Of a stretch of DNA of 64,000 nt, positions 15,701-26,433 are shown piece after piece (positions within the stretch are counted from its first letter, which is position 1; every line of letters starts with the position of its first letter). Source of the DNA: Euglena gracilis (Eukaryota; Euglenida; Euglenophyceae; Euglenales); contig CP154957.1 in NCBI GenBank assembly GCA_039621445.1, forward strand, positions 12,421,462 through 12,485,461. Direction: 5' to 3'. A model generated the notes under the pieces. That model searched no databases. It was not told where the DNA came from and saw only the letters and a program-made list of their open reading frames with translations. Made by a program: the position numbers and the translations under genes.

Positions 15701-18532
15701 TTCAAAAAAATTGGTCCTGCTGCTGGATATTTGAGGAAGAACCCCCCAGGGGTAGCCACTCGGCCTGATCCAGTGACTGGAATTGCCCCCTCCCGGGTCA
15801 CTTACCCCCGCCAATTTTTAACGAAAATCCGAAAACAAGACCCCCCAAAATGAGACCCCGCTTGGTATTTTCAGCAACAGACGCAAGAAGGAGACCCAGG
15901 GTCTCATGTTTTGGGGGGTTACCTTAAAAATCATTGCTTCCATTGGGGTTTTCTTAGCCGGAGGGGACCCAAGCACCAGCCAGTACCTTTGTCCCAGCCA
16001 GCAGCTCCCAGCTGGAATGGGGATCCCCCACGTTGGGGGCACAATAAAGTTCGGGCCAAGCGAAGCCGGGCTGGACCGAAAGAAATTTTCGGCCAAGCGC
16101 CGAAAACTTTTTAAAGGTGGTTCAAAAAATGGCCCAATATGGCGTTTTTGGGGGGTATTTAAGTTCTCACCTCAAATTTCAATGAAAAATGCCAACCCGG
16201 CTGGAGTTAAGCTTTTTTGCATGTTTTTGGGGTACCTGCCAAGTCCAGCTGCCAGCGGCTGGCAACCCCCCCCCCCCCCCCGGACCCCCCTGGGGGTCCA
16301 GCCGCACCTTTTTCCAGCCGACCCACGGGAACCCCCCCGTGGTCCTTAAGAAAAAAACCCCGTTCTATTCCCAGAAAGAGGGGATATGTTCACAGTTTAT
16401 GACGAGTTTCCCTCTTGGCAGCAGCCATTGCGCGGGCCCTTTGCCCGACAGGGGGGGGGCAGCCCCCTGCTGAGGATCTGCCTTCTCACTCGCCGACATC
16501 AACATTTTTGTCTTGCTGACAGACACCTTCAACACCCAGGGTCCCCGTTTGAAACCAACCAACCAACCAAAAGCCGGAAGGGTGTTGTGAAATCACCTAC
16601 CCCTGAAACCAATTGTGATGGGCTGCCATGCAATAGGGGGATGCCTGCAATTTTCCCACAAGTTCTGCAATTACTGCAATTTTCTGCAATTGGCTATACA
16701 ATTTCCCACGGTTTTCTTTTTTCTCTAGACCTTTTCTCGCGTGCATAAATTAATTCGATATGGACTGTGCAATGATTTCTGGCCATTGCCGTGATTGTTT
16801 AGGAATCTGTGGGTAACATTCAGCTTTTCAGTTTGTAAGTAATTGCTATTTCTTTTGGGGGTCAACTCGGATTTCCGCTGGCCAAATTTGGACTAGCTGC
16901 AGTCCAGACCGCCCGGGGGGTTGGGGCGGGGTTTGAAGCAAGGCGGCCCATATGGGACGGGACGTTGTTTCTTCCTTTAGGAACGCCCCTCAAGAACCGT
17001 TCTTGGGGCGATAGGGCGGCCAAAGGCCGATCTGGGATCGAACAGGTCGAATCGACAGGTCAAAAGTAAAAAAAAATGTAAAAACGCATCTTTTGACGTT
17101 TTGGGTGGATGGGCGATGGCCGAAGGACGCCAGAAATCACTTTTTCCCTGAATTCGACCGACCCATTTTTGTCAAAATACAGCTACTTTTTCGTCCATTT
17201 TCCCAATGAATTTTTCATTGAATATGTTGGGACGGGAAGTTTTTTTTTGCAAAAGGACCGCCCTGGTTTGAAGCAGCCTGGTTCAAAAGGGAAGCATCGA
17301 GAATAGGCAGGTCCTGCCCTTGGGACCAGGCTTCTGTTTACCAACCCTGGGGGGGGCAATGGAAAAAGTTAGGCAGGCACCTACAGTCAAGCCCGAAAAA
17401 TATGCCAATTCGGGCTGTTTTTTTTTATGCCGTTTTGGTGGCCATTTCAAACTATGGGTGGGTTTTCATCGAAACCAGATCAAACCAAAGGACAGAACCA
17501 CTTCACTTCTTCATTTTCACTTCCTTCTTCTTTTTCACCTTTCAACTACCTTCTTCTACTTGCCTTTTTTTTGCACAACGCTTTGGCGCAGTTCGAAGTG
17601 ATTTGGGAATTTTGGGAGGGTTTCATTGTTATCCTGGATGCCTGAACTTGTGTTCTGTTCCCATACCAAGAAGAATTGGCTCTCCAGCTCCATAACCAAA
17701 CCCTTAAAACGCTTGCATGCCAGATTACAGGAAACACACCCCATTTCTCTGCCATAAAGTTACCTGGTTACTGTGACCATTTTTTTTGCCAACCCCCCAC
17801 CACGGTATTTGGGGGGTGTTATTATCATAATATCACAGAATATGTGTATAATTGTATATATGTATATGTGTATATATGTATATGTATATGTGTGTATATA
17901 AATATATATATATATATATATTATATATATTATATATATATATATATAATAAATATGTATTGAGGACAGAATGCTGCAATAAATGCCAGCGAAGCAGTGA
18001 CTCGCCAAGGAAGTGTCCCTCTGGAAATCGATTAATTTGAGACTGGGCAGTTTCTGGGCAGCGGCCAAACAGAATGGTCCAAAAGATCACCAGTTTTAGG
18101 GCAGGTTAGAAATGAATTGTCTAATGGCTTCGCAGAGCTTTGGGGAGGGCGGCCCGTGCCTGTGGGCAGGGGGGAGGGAACGCAAATGCGTTTTTCTTTT
18201 GCGTTTTTTTTTTTGTGTTTTTTGTGTGTGTTTTTTTGGTTTGGCATTTGGGGGTTTTTTGTTTTTTTGTTTTTTTTTGTGTTTTTTTGTGTTGTTTTTT
18301 GTTCTTTTGCGTTTGATATTTGAGGGTTTTTTTGCGTTTTTTTTTTGCGTCGCGTTTTTTGAGAGTCCATATTTCGTCCCCCTCCCCTGCCGCGGGGGCC
18401 CTGCCCCCCAACAAGGAGGCCACCGTGCAGGCCTACCGGGACTGCCCCCGCCTGAAGGGCATCTGCGCCAACGTGGCCGCCCTGGAGGGCGTGCAGACGT
18501 GGACGCAGAAGCGCCCGCCGACCGTCATCTGA
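12798..18532 (+). CDS. Sigma-like glutathione S-transferase, seven exons
   Basis: Exons 12798-12897, 14255-14353, 14596-14677, 15003-15135, 15221-15323, 16475-16539 and 18416-18532 give 699 nt (232 residues), the usual size for a cytosolic GST. The N-terminal thioredoxin-like domain shows YTLRYFDARGVVEVVRF, whose Tyr before Phe-Asp matches the catalytic tyrosine of sigma-class enzymes. It then has GRLPILEVNG with the cis-proline, and QSKAIERYLA with the Gln-Ser glutathione-binding pair. The helical C-terminal domain has EAAQIDALCEHVRDIKD, SLADINIFVLL (Ser-x-x-Asp helix cap) and a final CPRLKGICANVAALEGVQTW. Expected role: conjugation or isomerisation with glutathione in the cytosol. All six acceptors are AG|G. 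Donors are GT for introns 1-4 and GC for intron 5 (CCAG|GC); intron 6 reads CAG|GG, so that boundary is uncertain. TCTCTGCAG near 12819 could be an acceptor, in which case the start lies further upstream. Phases agree at the other junctions. Confidence 0.85.
14833..14893. mobile_element. Minimal 61-bp MITE in GST intron 3
   Basis: CAGGGGTTTTTTTTTTAGTC at the left is inverted at the right as GTCTTTAAAAAACTCCTG. The flanks TGTGGAAT (14825-14832) and TGTGGGAT (14894-14901) match at 7 of 8 positions. Only about 25 bases separate the inverted ends. Same terminal family as 1472-2135. Confidence 0.75.
15539..15590. repeat. ATGGCCGAAA 10-bp tandem repeat
   Basis: Five near-perfect units in GST intron 5 (AATGGCCGAAAATGGCCGACA type). 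Confidence 0.8.
15838..15922. mobile_element. Short inverted-repeat element, ends ACCCCCCAAAATGAGACCC
   Basis: ACCCCCCAAAATGAGACCC at the left pairs with GGGTCTCATGTTTTGGGGGGT at the right. The interior is about 45 bases. Related ends occur at 30531-30978 and 36239-36620 (CCCCAAAATAAGACCC; CCCCCAAATAATACCCCC). No clear target duplication was found. It lies in GST intron 5. Confidence 0.5.
15945..16361. mobile_element. Introner-like element in GST intron 5, ~417 bp
   Basis: GGGGTTTTCTTAGCCGGAGG at the left and GTCCTTAAGAAAAAAACCCC at the right are inverted ends. The flanks CTTCCATT and GTTCTATT agree at 6 of 8 positions. The interior has CGGCCAAGCGCCGAAAACTTTT and CCAGCTG/CCAGCCGACC motifs shared with 23841-24294. 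An older insertion than 1472-2135. Confidence 0.6.
16540..18415. other. GST intron 6, with TA and T-rich simple repeats
   Basis: A 1.9-kb intron. It contains an AACC tetranucleotide run at 16556-16570, a (TA)n/(TATATG)n microsatellite at 17845-17962, and a T-rich GTTTTTTT/GCGTTTTT tract at 18180-18360 directly before the final GST exon. The tract would serve as an extreme polypyrimidine stretch. Confidence 0.7.
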
Positions 18533-20600
18533 ACACGAGGTGCGTGGCAAAGAGCGGTGGGAGGCCAGAGTTCCTCAGGGAGTAAACGGAGGGGCAGATG
18601 AGCGATGCTGCAAACTGTTTTTTACCCCAGGGTTTGGGGAAGTGTTTTCAATTTTCATCCATTATCCTGATTTATTAGCATTGCTATTGATGCAAGGCTG
18701 ACTGGTCTTGCCAGTATTGCAACCAGGTCATTATTAAATGTATTGCTAGATAGATGATAGATGACTTTTTGACCTCATGATCCTTCCCAAGGACTGCCTC
18801 TCCACACCCATAGCCCTGGAATGGTCTAAGCCAAGCATATGAGCCAAAACGTCTCCAAATGGGTTCCTGGACAAGGACACCAGAAATCACATTTTTTCCT
18901 GCGTGCACGCAATGGACAGAAATGACAAAAAATCAACATCAAATTTTCTGTTCATCCTCCACCGGTATATATTTTCCCTTCTTGCTAGCACAGTGCTGAC
19001 GACAGCACAGGGGGAAAAAACCTTCGGTGTTTCCAAACAGACAGCCCAGGAAAGAGGTCAACATCAAGCATGTTCACCTACCTGCCTCTGAATTCCTCAT
19101 TGCTGCAAGCATTTCATGGCTTCTCTTCAGGATTCAGCAGCTCAGTGTAAATATTAATTTGGTGATGGTTCACCGCCGATCACCACCCATATCTGGGAAA
19201 CACAGTGAGACATCTTACAGTCAGGATACATCTCTCTCCTCTTGTACAATCTTGTACCTTATCTCCACAAGGGGTTTGTGCTTTTAGTGGCGTGCTCAAT
19301 CCCTTGCAGAGCACGGCTGTGTGATGTGTTGGTGCTTTCCTTCGAGGTCGCCAGATGTTCAACCCTCGAAGTATGTGAAATTGAAGGTCGGTTTGAAATC
19401 CTCTGTGCTCTGAAGTCTTCCCCGGGGGTGTGAGAGTGTAGCAGGGTTCTGCACAATCTCCAATAAGATTCAAATCGGCTTTGGTGTCAGAGGAACCGGG
19501 AAACAGGGAAAAGCACAAGATAGCTCTCCAGGCTGCAACAATAATCCAAGTTGCTTACATTTATTTATAGTTACAGAGTTAGTTTTAGAAAGCCAGTTTG
19601 TGAATCCCCAAGAACAAAATGATCTTATCAACAAATAGATTTTTGATTGCTATTTGTTTGTTTTAAATATGAAACAGAGACTCTGTGTTCTGACCCAGCA
19701 AATAAAAAAGGGCTCCATTTTTGTCAACAGGGGGGCGAGTGCAACTTCCCTCCGGTGGGGTAGTGGGTGACCTAAAGAGGATTACGGGTACAGAGGTTTC
19801 GGCACCTGGTCTTGAGACCACCCCCACCACCAAGTTGGGCCAAGTTGGGGGTTGCATGTCAGGTGTGTTTGACCCCCCCCCCCCGTGGTCAGGGTTTGTC
19901 GTTTGTCACAATCAGGCTTCTTTTTGAGGAAGTTCTCCCCCCAGAGGAGGGCTGGGTGCCATGGCAGGGTGTGGGGCATTTTCGACCCCTCTGGGGGGTC
20001 GGGTTTTTGGGTTGGGTAGTGCTATAGCACACATCCCGGGCCAAGGCGCCGGGGGCCAGAAAATGGCCATTTTCGAGAGATAACTGGTTTGGTGGTCGGC
20101 AGGCCCTGGGGGCCAACCCCGCCCCCCCCCCCCCCCCCCGGGACTCCGTTACGCAGAGGGGGGGGGGAAATTGCACTGTGCAATTTTTGCAATTTTGTGC
20201 AATTTTCTATTTTCCCGAAATGTGCAATTTTTTGCAATTTTGTGCAATTAATTGCACATGGCCCAGGACATTTTGTTTTGGAAAATGTCAGTTTTTGATC
20301 CAATTGAGAATTTACGGGTTTTTTTTTCTGGAGGTATTGCAAAAATTGGCTCCTACACTGGACATTTACCCCCCCCCCCCCACACTTGACTAGTGGAGGA
20401 GCCAGTTTTTGCAATATATGGGTAGCAGGGGTAGTTTTTGCTGGGAAACTGATGTAGTGGAAATTTGAAAATTGAAAATTTCCGTTCAAAGGCTGTTTAT
20501 TGTTGGTTTACTCAGTTTTCAAACCCAATCGGCCAATTGGCAAAGGAGCAATAGGTATTCTACAAACAGGTTCGTATTTTGTGCCTTGGTAATTTCTAAG
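18533..20600. other. No supported gene downstream of GST
   Basis: Unstructured sequence. A short GCTATAGCAC...AAGGCGCCGGGGGCCAGAAAATGGCC block at 20030-20070 recurs in variant form at 49440-49500 and 56740-56810. A GTGCAATTTT tandem (about 11-bp period) lies at 20170-20260. Confidence 0.35.
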
Positions 20601-21395
20601 TATGAATTGTTGTGTCTTCCGCTGGCTGATGAACAAGTTCAGGATGAATGGCGTAAGTGTTGCCATGGCATATTGCCACGGCTGATTGTGTTGCAACTTT
20701 TTGGGCGAACCGACAGGGTAAATTGGCAGCTGAATAGCAGTGAATATGCAGCTTTTCTGGTTTCTGGTATGGCTTTTCTGGTATGTGCAATTTTGTGCAA
20801 TTTTGTGCAATTTTGTGCAATTTTGTGCAATTTTTTGCACTGCAATTTTCGACCTCCCGATGTGCAATTTCTCCCCCCCCCTGCGTTACGCCTCCTTGCC
20901 AGCCCGCCTCCAGCACACACCCTGCCCAGCCACTGAACGTGACATCCACTGCCTTGCCCGGCGGCAAACCGCCCGGGCCTCCTCCGGATGTTCCCTTGCC
21001 CCCCTGGATGTTCCCTCTCCTCAGTGCCGCGGTCTTTTTGTGCCTCGGGGCCAAGCACCTCCAGCAACAACTCCTGACAAATCCCAACAACTCCTGACAA
21101 ATCCCGACAACTCCCGACAAATCCCGACAAAACCCGACAAAACCGACAAATTCTGGCAAATTTCGACAAATCTCGACAACTCCTGACAAATCCCGACATC
21201 TCCCGACAACCACCAAAAAAAGCCAAGTGCCTGGAGGTGCTTGCTCGGGGCTGGCTGCCGACCCCGCGGATGCACTTCATAGGAGACGCTGGGGCCCTGC
21301 CTGTCTTTTCCTCCCCCTTTCTTGCAGGAATCTTTGGTACACACCCTGGAAAGGTTTCGTTATTTGGTACTGGGTTCAGTGCGGAATTCCAATGA
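20601..21395 (+). CDS. Weak two-exon candidate, C-terminal part of an unknown protein
   Basis: 20601-20652 (YELLCLPLADEQVQDEW) has an AAG acceptor and a consensus donor C|GTAAGT. 21328-21395 follows CTCCCCCTTTCTTGCAG|G and, in the matching phase, reads on (R)IFGTHPGKVSLFGTGFSAEF to a TGA. The phase match is the main support; the residues are not recognised. A tandem of CTCCCGACAAATCCCGACAA (about 11-bp period) fills 21066-21212 of the putative intron. Chance is a real alternative. Confidence 0.2.
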
Positions 21396-23840
21396 AGTAT
21401 CTTCATTAAGTTTCAAAAGGGTCCCATAATTATCATGTTGTATTTGTGAACAAACAAGGACCTCTCAAAAAACCTCATGAAAAGATAAGCCCAATAAAAG
21501 TTGATTTCCCTGTGCATGGATGAACGTGTATTCCTGTTTTAATATACTATTAATGATGCATAAGAAAAACAAATAAAAACGAATGCATGGCAAGTTATAA
21601 AGTTATGATTTATTTAATTTTTTTTTACTATTTTTTGTTATTCTATTATATATTTTATTATATAATTTTACGTTTTCAATCAAGCTTTTCCCCGTTATGC
21701 ATCACGTACCACATTCATCTTCACACATTATCAGCCTAAAATTTAAGGCAGTGCGACCTCACCCCAGGGGGTGGGGGGGGGGGCTGCCTGGGCAGGCACT
21801 CCAAGGCACAGATCCGACTCTGACTCCCGGGGGGGGGGTCGGACACATGGCCAAAAGTGCCTTGGAACTTGGTCAAGGCGCTTCTGGCACAGAAGGTGCC
21901 AGAAGCCCAGAAAACACATTTTGGAGCACTTTTTTGGCCCCACCACTAGGCACCCCCCGGGGGGGAGGCCCCAGCCATTCCAGGGCACCCTGACCCCCCC
22001 CTCCCCCCCCAGGGTTGGTCAACTCCAACTGGCGCATCATGTGTCTCTTGCCGCCCCACAGGCAGGGCAGAACGGGAATCGGCCAGACAGCCAGGGTGGT
22101 GGGTGGGGGGCGGGCGTCCCCCCCCCCTGCATGGTGGACAGGGGGGTCGACCCCCCCCCCACCAGGCTTTCCCGTACAGCCCTGCCCACAGGCCTAGGAG
22201 TGCAGCACAAAGGTCATTTTTTTGCATAAATTTTTCCAGGGCAAAAATTTTATGCAAAAAAAATGCAAAAACAAACTGCAAAAGAAAAAGAAAATACAAA
22301 TTTCAGAAAAAACCTGATTATGCAAAAAAAATCAAATTATGCAAGTTGCAGATCCCCCCCCCCCTGCATATGGGCTACATATGCCCCTCAACCCCGGCGG
22401 TGCCCCGCCCCTGCTTTGCATCGTTCCATCGCATATCGCCCTCGTTGTATGATACCGTCCCCAATTGTGCAGTGCCGGTGCAGCGCGGCTGGGGGCCTTC
22501 TCCATGATGGCAAGCCCGTTGGGCTGCTGGAGCCCGGCCCCCCCTCACTACCTGGCTTCAAATTTTGCAGCGGGGTTCCCCCCCATGCTTACATGCTTGG
22601 GCTGCTATTAGACCGTGGGAGGCAGCAACAGTTGTGGGAAACACAAGAGCTTTTTTTTTTTGCGTTTTGATAAATTTTTAATTATTTTTTGCAGAATTTT
22701 TTTTACAGGTTTTTGCAGGTTTCTGCGGTTTTCTTTTCGTTTTTTTTTGTGTCGCTTTTTTCGAGGGTCTGTTACCCCCCCTCTGCTGCAAGATGCAATA
22801 TCAGTAGAGCCTCAAAAAAGTGCTTGATACCGAAAATTGCATGCAAGTTGAAAATTGCACGTGTAGCGTTTGATGTCAAAAAATTGCTGAATGAATTAAT
22901 AATCAAAAGTCGCTGCAAAAACCAACCGTGTTGAGCACACCAGAATTTGGAGGGTGCCCCAATACTTGGATGAGGCTTGCGGAGTGCGTTTTTCGCTGAT
23001 TGTATATGATTGTGTTGAAATGAATGTATGAATCCATGAAATTTGTCCACCTGTAAGTGCTTTGGTGTTAAAATCTGATTTGGAACCCTGCTCCATCGCT
23101 CCTCCACTTCATCACCAAGTATGTGTCACTCATCCCCTGAACTGAGTGGTGGCAAACCCAAACTCTCAGGCCTTTGGCAAAAATCAGACGTTGGTGCAGA
23201 CCGTGTAGTGGGTTGTACTCAAATCCCTTTGAGCTGTTTGACGTGGTCATCCATCTTTCCAAAGTATCGGATTTTTTGTGCTTTTTTATTCCCCCCCTTG
23301 AAGGTCGCATATATGTGGACATGCAGATATGCAGGACGCCCGAACAATCTGACCTGCATGGATTCAACAATGGACCTGACTCTATACCACCGTTGTTCCA
23401 AAAAAATGTTTTTTTTTCATATCGTTCATTTTCGTAGCCACAAAGAGGCCGTGTGTCCTTCTTTAGCGTCAGCTTCATTTTGATTATCCATTTTGTTTCA
23501 CCATTTTCTTCCTGTCTTCCAAGCATATCACTGTCATCATCACTCGAGAGCAAAACATTGTTGTACAAAGAAATTGCAGCATCACCTTATCATTTTTTTT
23601 ATCGAATTTGATCGCCATGATCACCACCAAGAAAACACGTCCAGCTGCTGTTGATGATGTTTTGCTTTTCTTTCTCGGTCTTGTAGTTTTCTTCTGTCAA
23701 AGGGGTTTCCCCCCAGATCCTAAAACATTCATGAATTCTAAATTTTTCGGCTTTTTGCGGTGTTGCTGATGCCAAAGAAGCAACTGTGGGTGTTTTCAAG
23801 CAGAAACAGATGGGGCTGTTTGCAATAATCCTCTTGGGAG
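21396..23840. other. No supported gene
   Basis: AT-rich at 21540-21690, then poly-C/poly-G blocks at 21765-22170, then A- and T-rich tracts. A 166-codon minus-strand frame at 23068-23568 has no recognisable motif and is not called. Confidence 0.3.
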
Positions 23841-24294
23841 CAGGGGTTTCCTTAAGCCGGAGGGGACCCTACCCCCGAGGGGGTGGGTCCAGCCAGCCAG
23901 CAATTTTTTCCAGCCACCACCTCCCAGCTGAAATAAAGTTCGGATCAGCCTGGCGAAGCTGGGCTGGGCCGAAAAAATTTTCTGTGCGGAGCGCCGAGAT
24001 TTTTTGAAAAAGGGGGGTCAAAATGGCCAAAAAATGGCAGTTTTGGGTGGTTTTTTTTTGTGGGGTGTTCACCTCAAAGATTTGAATGCCAACCCAGCTG
24101 GATTTGGCTTTTTGGGGCTTTTTTTTGGCTACCCGCCGGGTCCAGCTCCCAGCCAGCCGAGCCCAGCCCCCGGCCCCCAGCCCCCCCAGCCCTGGACCCC
24201 CCTCCCACCCCCAGGGAGGTCCAGCCAGCACGTCCAGCACCTTTTTTCAGCCAGCTTAAGGACCCCCCAGGGGGAGTCCTTAAGAAAACCCTTG
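23841..24294. mobile_element. Diverged CAGGGG-type introner-like element, ~454 bp
   Basis: Left end CAGGGGTTTCCTTAAGCCGG; right end AGTCCTTAAGAAAACCCTTG. The flanks CTTGGGAG and CTTAAAAG match at 5 of 8, so the duplication is eroded. The interior shares GGAGGGGACC, TTTTTTCCAGCC and the GCGGAGCGCCGAGATTTTTT hairpin core with the element at 15945. Confidence 0.5.
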
Positions 24295-25519
24295 CTTAAA
24301 AGGGAGTGGAAAGGGAGTGGAATTTCATCCTTTTCTGTGAAGTTTGAATGGGGGTGTGGCCGCACTCGAAGGCCTGTCAAGCAATTATTTGTACATATTT
24401 AGTGGCCCTGGGGTTAGGAAGCCTCTGGCCTTTTAAAAAATACGTTTGCAACGATGTTTGCCCCTCAGCTACCCCACCTGACACGCTATTACAATTTGCG
24501 TGTTGCGATTGTCACCCCTCGTCACAGTTCTTTTTGTGCTGGTGCATATATTGAGGATGCCGTTGGAGTTGAAGGTGAAATATTGCATTTGCATAAAGCA
24601 TAAATTTTGCTGAATTTACATCAGGCAAAAGATTAAGGCTGATTTTCGCTGTACCCGAAGGAGTGGCTGACTGATCCAGGATGGCGATTTGGTTGGTATT
24701 TCCCCACATGTGACCCACTGCGAAGCGCCGAAAAATGGTTTTTCTTGGCATGTGTTTTTTTTGCCATCCCGCATTTTTGCCTTCACTCCGAGCGGGGGCA
24801 GGAAACTGAATGCTTTGCCAAACAGTTGACTGACACGTTTTCAACAGTGGGAAAACCCATAACACTGAGTAATCGCCAGTGCAGCCTTTTGCATAAACAC
24901 ATTGTGACTGACTGGATTTCCCAGGAACACCCATCCACCCCAATTGTCTGTCCAGAACAGTTCCGGCGTGCCTGCAAAGGAGGGACATGGCCAAATTTTT
25001 CAGCCGATTTTTCCAAGAGTGTGGGGTTCTTTGAAAGCAGCAAATAAAATTTTCATCAGTGCTTCGTTTCGATTTTTTTTTTCTGAACAGGGAAGGGGCT
25101 GCCCCCCCCCCCCACCTCGGTACGCTGCTCTCATTTATGCCAGATAGCATGAAAATCTCGAGCAAGTTTCAATTCGGCGGACACCAGATGTTCTTTTTGT
25201 GAGGCTGCAAAATGTCCAAGCAATCGTTTCGCATCGGAGAGAGGGATCCGGGACACGCCCTCACTGCAGAAGCCTTTCCAATAAAAACTGTTATTTTTTT
25301 TCAAATTTGTTCTTCAAAGGAATTTGGGCGATTTTGGCACGCGGGAGGTGCTGTTTGTCCGAGAGCTGGCTCTTAGACATTGCAAAGTTCGCATTTATCC
25401 CTTAATACCCCCTCCATCACGCTGCACGGGTGTATATTATTCTTATCAATGGTGTCTGACTACCTGGGATCCCACACCTTGCATGCCTGGTTGTTCCATC
25501 CCTCAGCACCCGTCCAGCA
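24295..25519. other. No supported gene upstream of ABM-A
   Basis: No exon accepted. GCGAAGCGCCGAAAAATGG at 24719 is an isolated piece of the hairpin core seen in the introner-like elements. Confidence 0.3.
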
Positions 25520-26132
25520 ATGGCTTCTGAGACAGACACCGGCTCAGGGACAAACCTGCCGCGCTTTATGCTCCCCCCTTTTGGAACGCTGCGCGATCCT
25601 CATTAGCGATCTCGTGTCTGTCATAAATAAAGCGGCGGAAAGGTCGTCCACCATCGAGACCCTGGTGGTGTGGCTGTGCCGGCAACCCACAGTTGGCCGT
25701 TACACCTCGGTCGGTCTCGTGGACCGATCCTCGAGGTGGGACGTCTCTCGGCTGCCCATCGTGAGAACTTTGTTCAGCGAGTGACGTTTCCTCCGGCGAG
25801 GGAGCGTCGCCGCTGCCCCGGACCCAGCAGCCATTGGTGGGTCTGAGGCCTTCAGCAAAGCAGCCTTTTGGGCCTCCCTCTGACTGGGCTCTCCTGGGTC
25901 ACTTTGCCCCTGGCGCCCCCTCTCCATCGCCCCCTACTACGAGGTGGCGGACGGCAAGCTGGAGGAGTTCAAGGCCCTCGCCCGGCGCGCGGTGGAACTC
26001 TCGCTGCCCGAAAAAGGCGCTGGCTCGCTGCATTTTGCATTTGCCTTCAACGGCAATGTGGCATTTTGTCGTGAATCCTATGCCAAGGCAGTGCCAACGG
26101 CTGCATTCTTAATTAGTGTGTGTCTGACGTTT

Positions 26133-26222
<90 letters not shown>

Positions 26223-26228
26223 TGGTGT

Positions 26229-26277
<49 letters not shown>

Positions 26278-26400
26278 GTGGTGGGGGGGGGTGTTTTGTT
26301 GGGGGGGGGGGTGGTGTGTGTGTGTGAGAGGCGGTGTGTGTGTGTGTGTGTGTGTGTGTGTGGTATGTGGTGTGTGTGTGTGTGTTGGTGGGTGGTATGT

Positions 26401-26433
<33 letters not shown>

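Noticed and set aside
18830-18865. Relict dinoflagellate spliced leader (minus strand GTTTTGGCTCATATG)
   Set aside because: Only TTTTGGCTCA is shared with the known leader and it diverges right after; too short to count.
23068-23568. 166-codon minus-strand frame (start MYNNVLLSSDDDSDMLGRQE)
   Set aside because: Not low-complexity, but no recognisable motif, no GC elevation typical of exons here and it lies opposite the common gene strand; compatible with chance in 64 kb.
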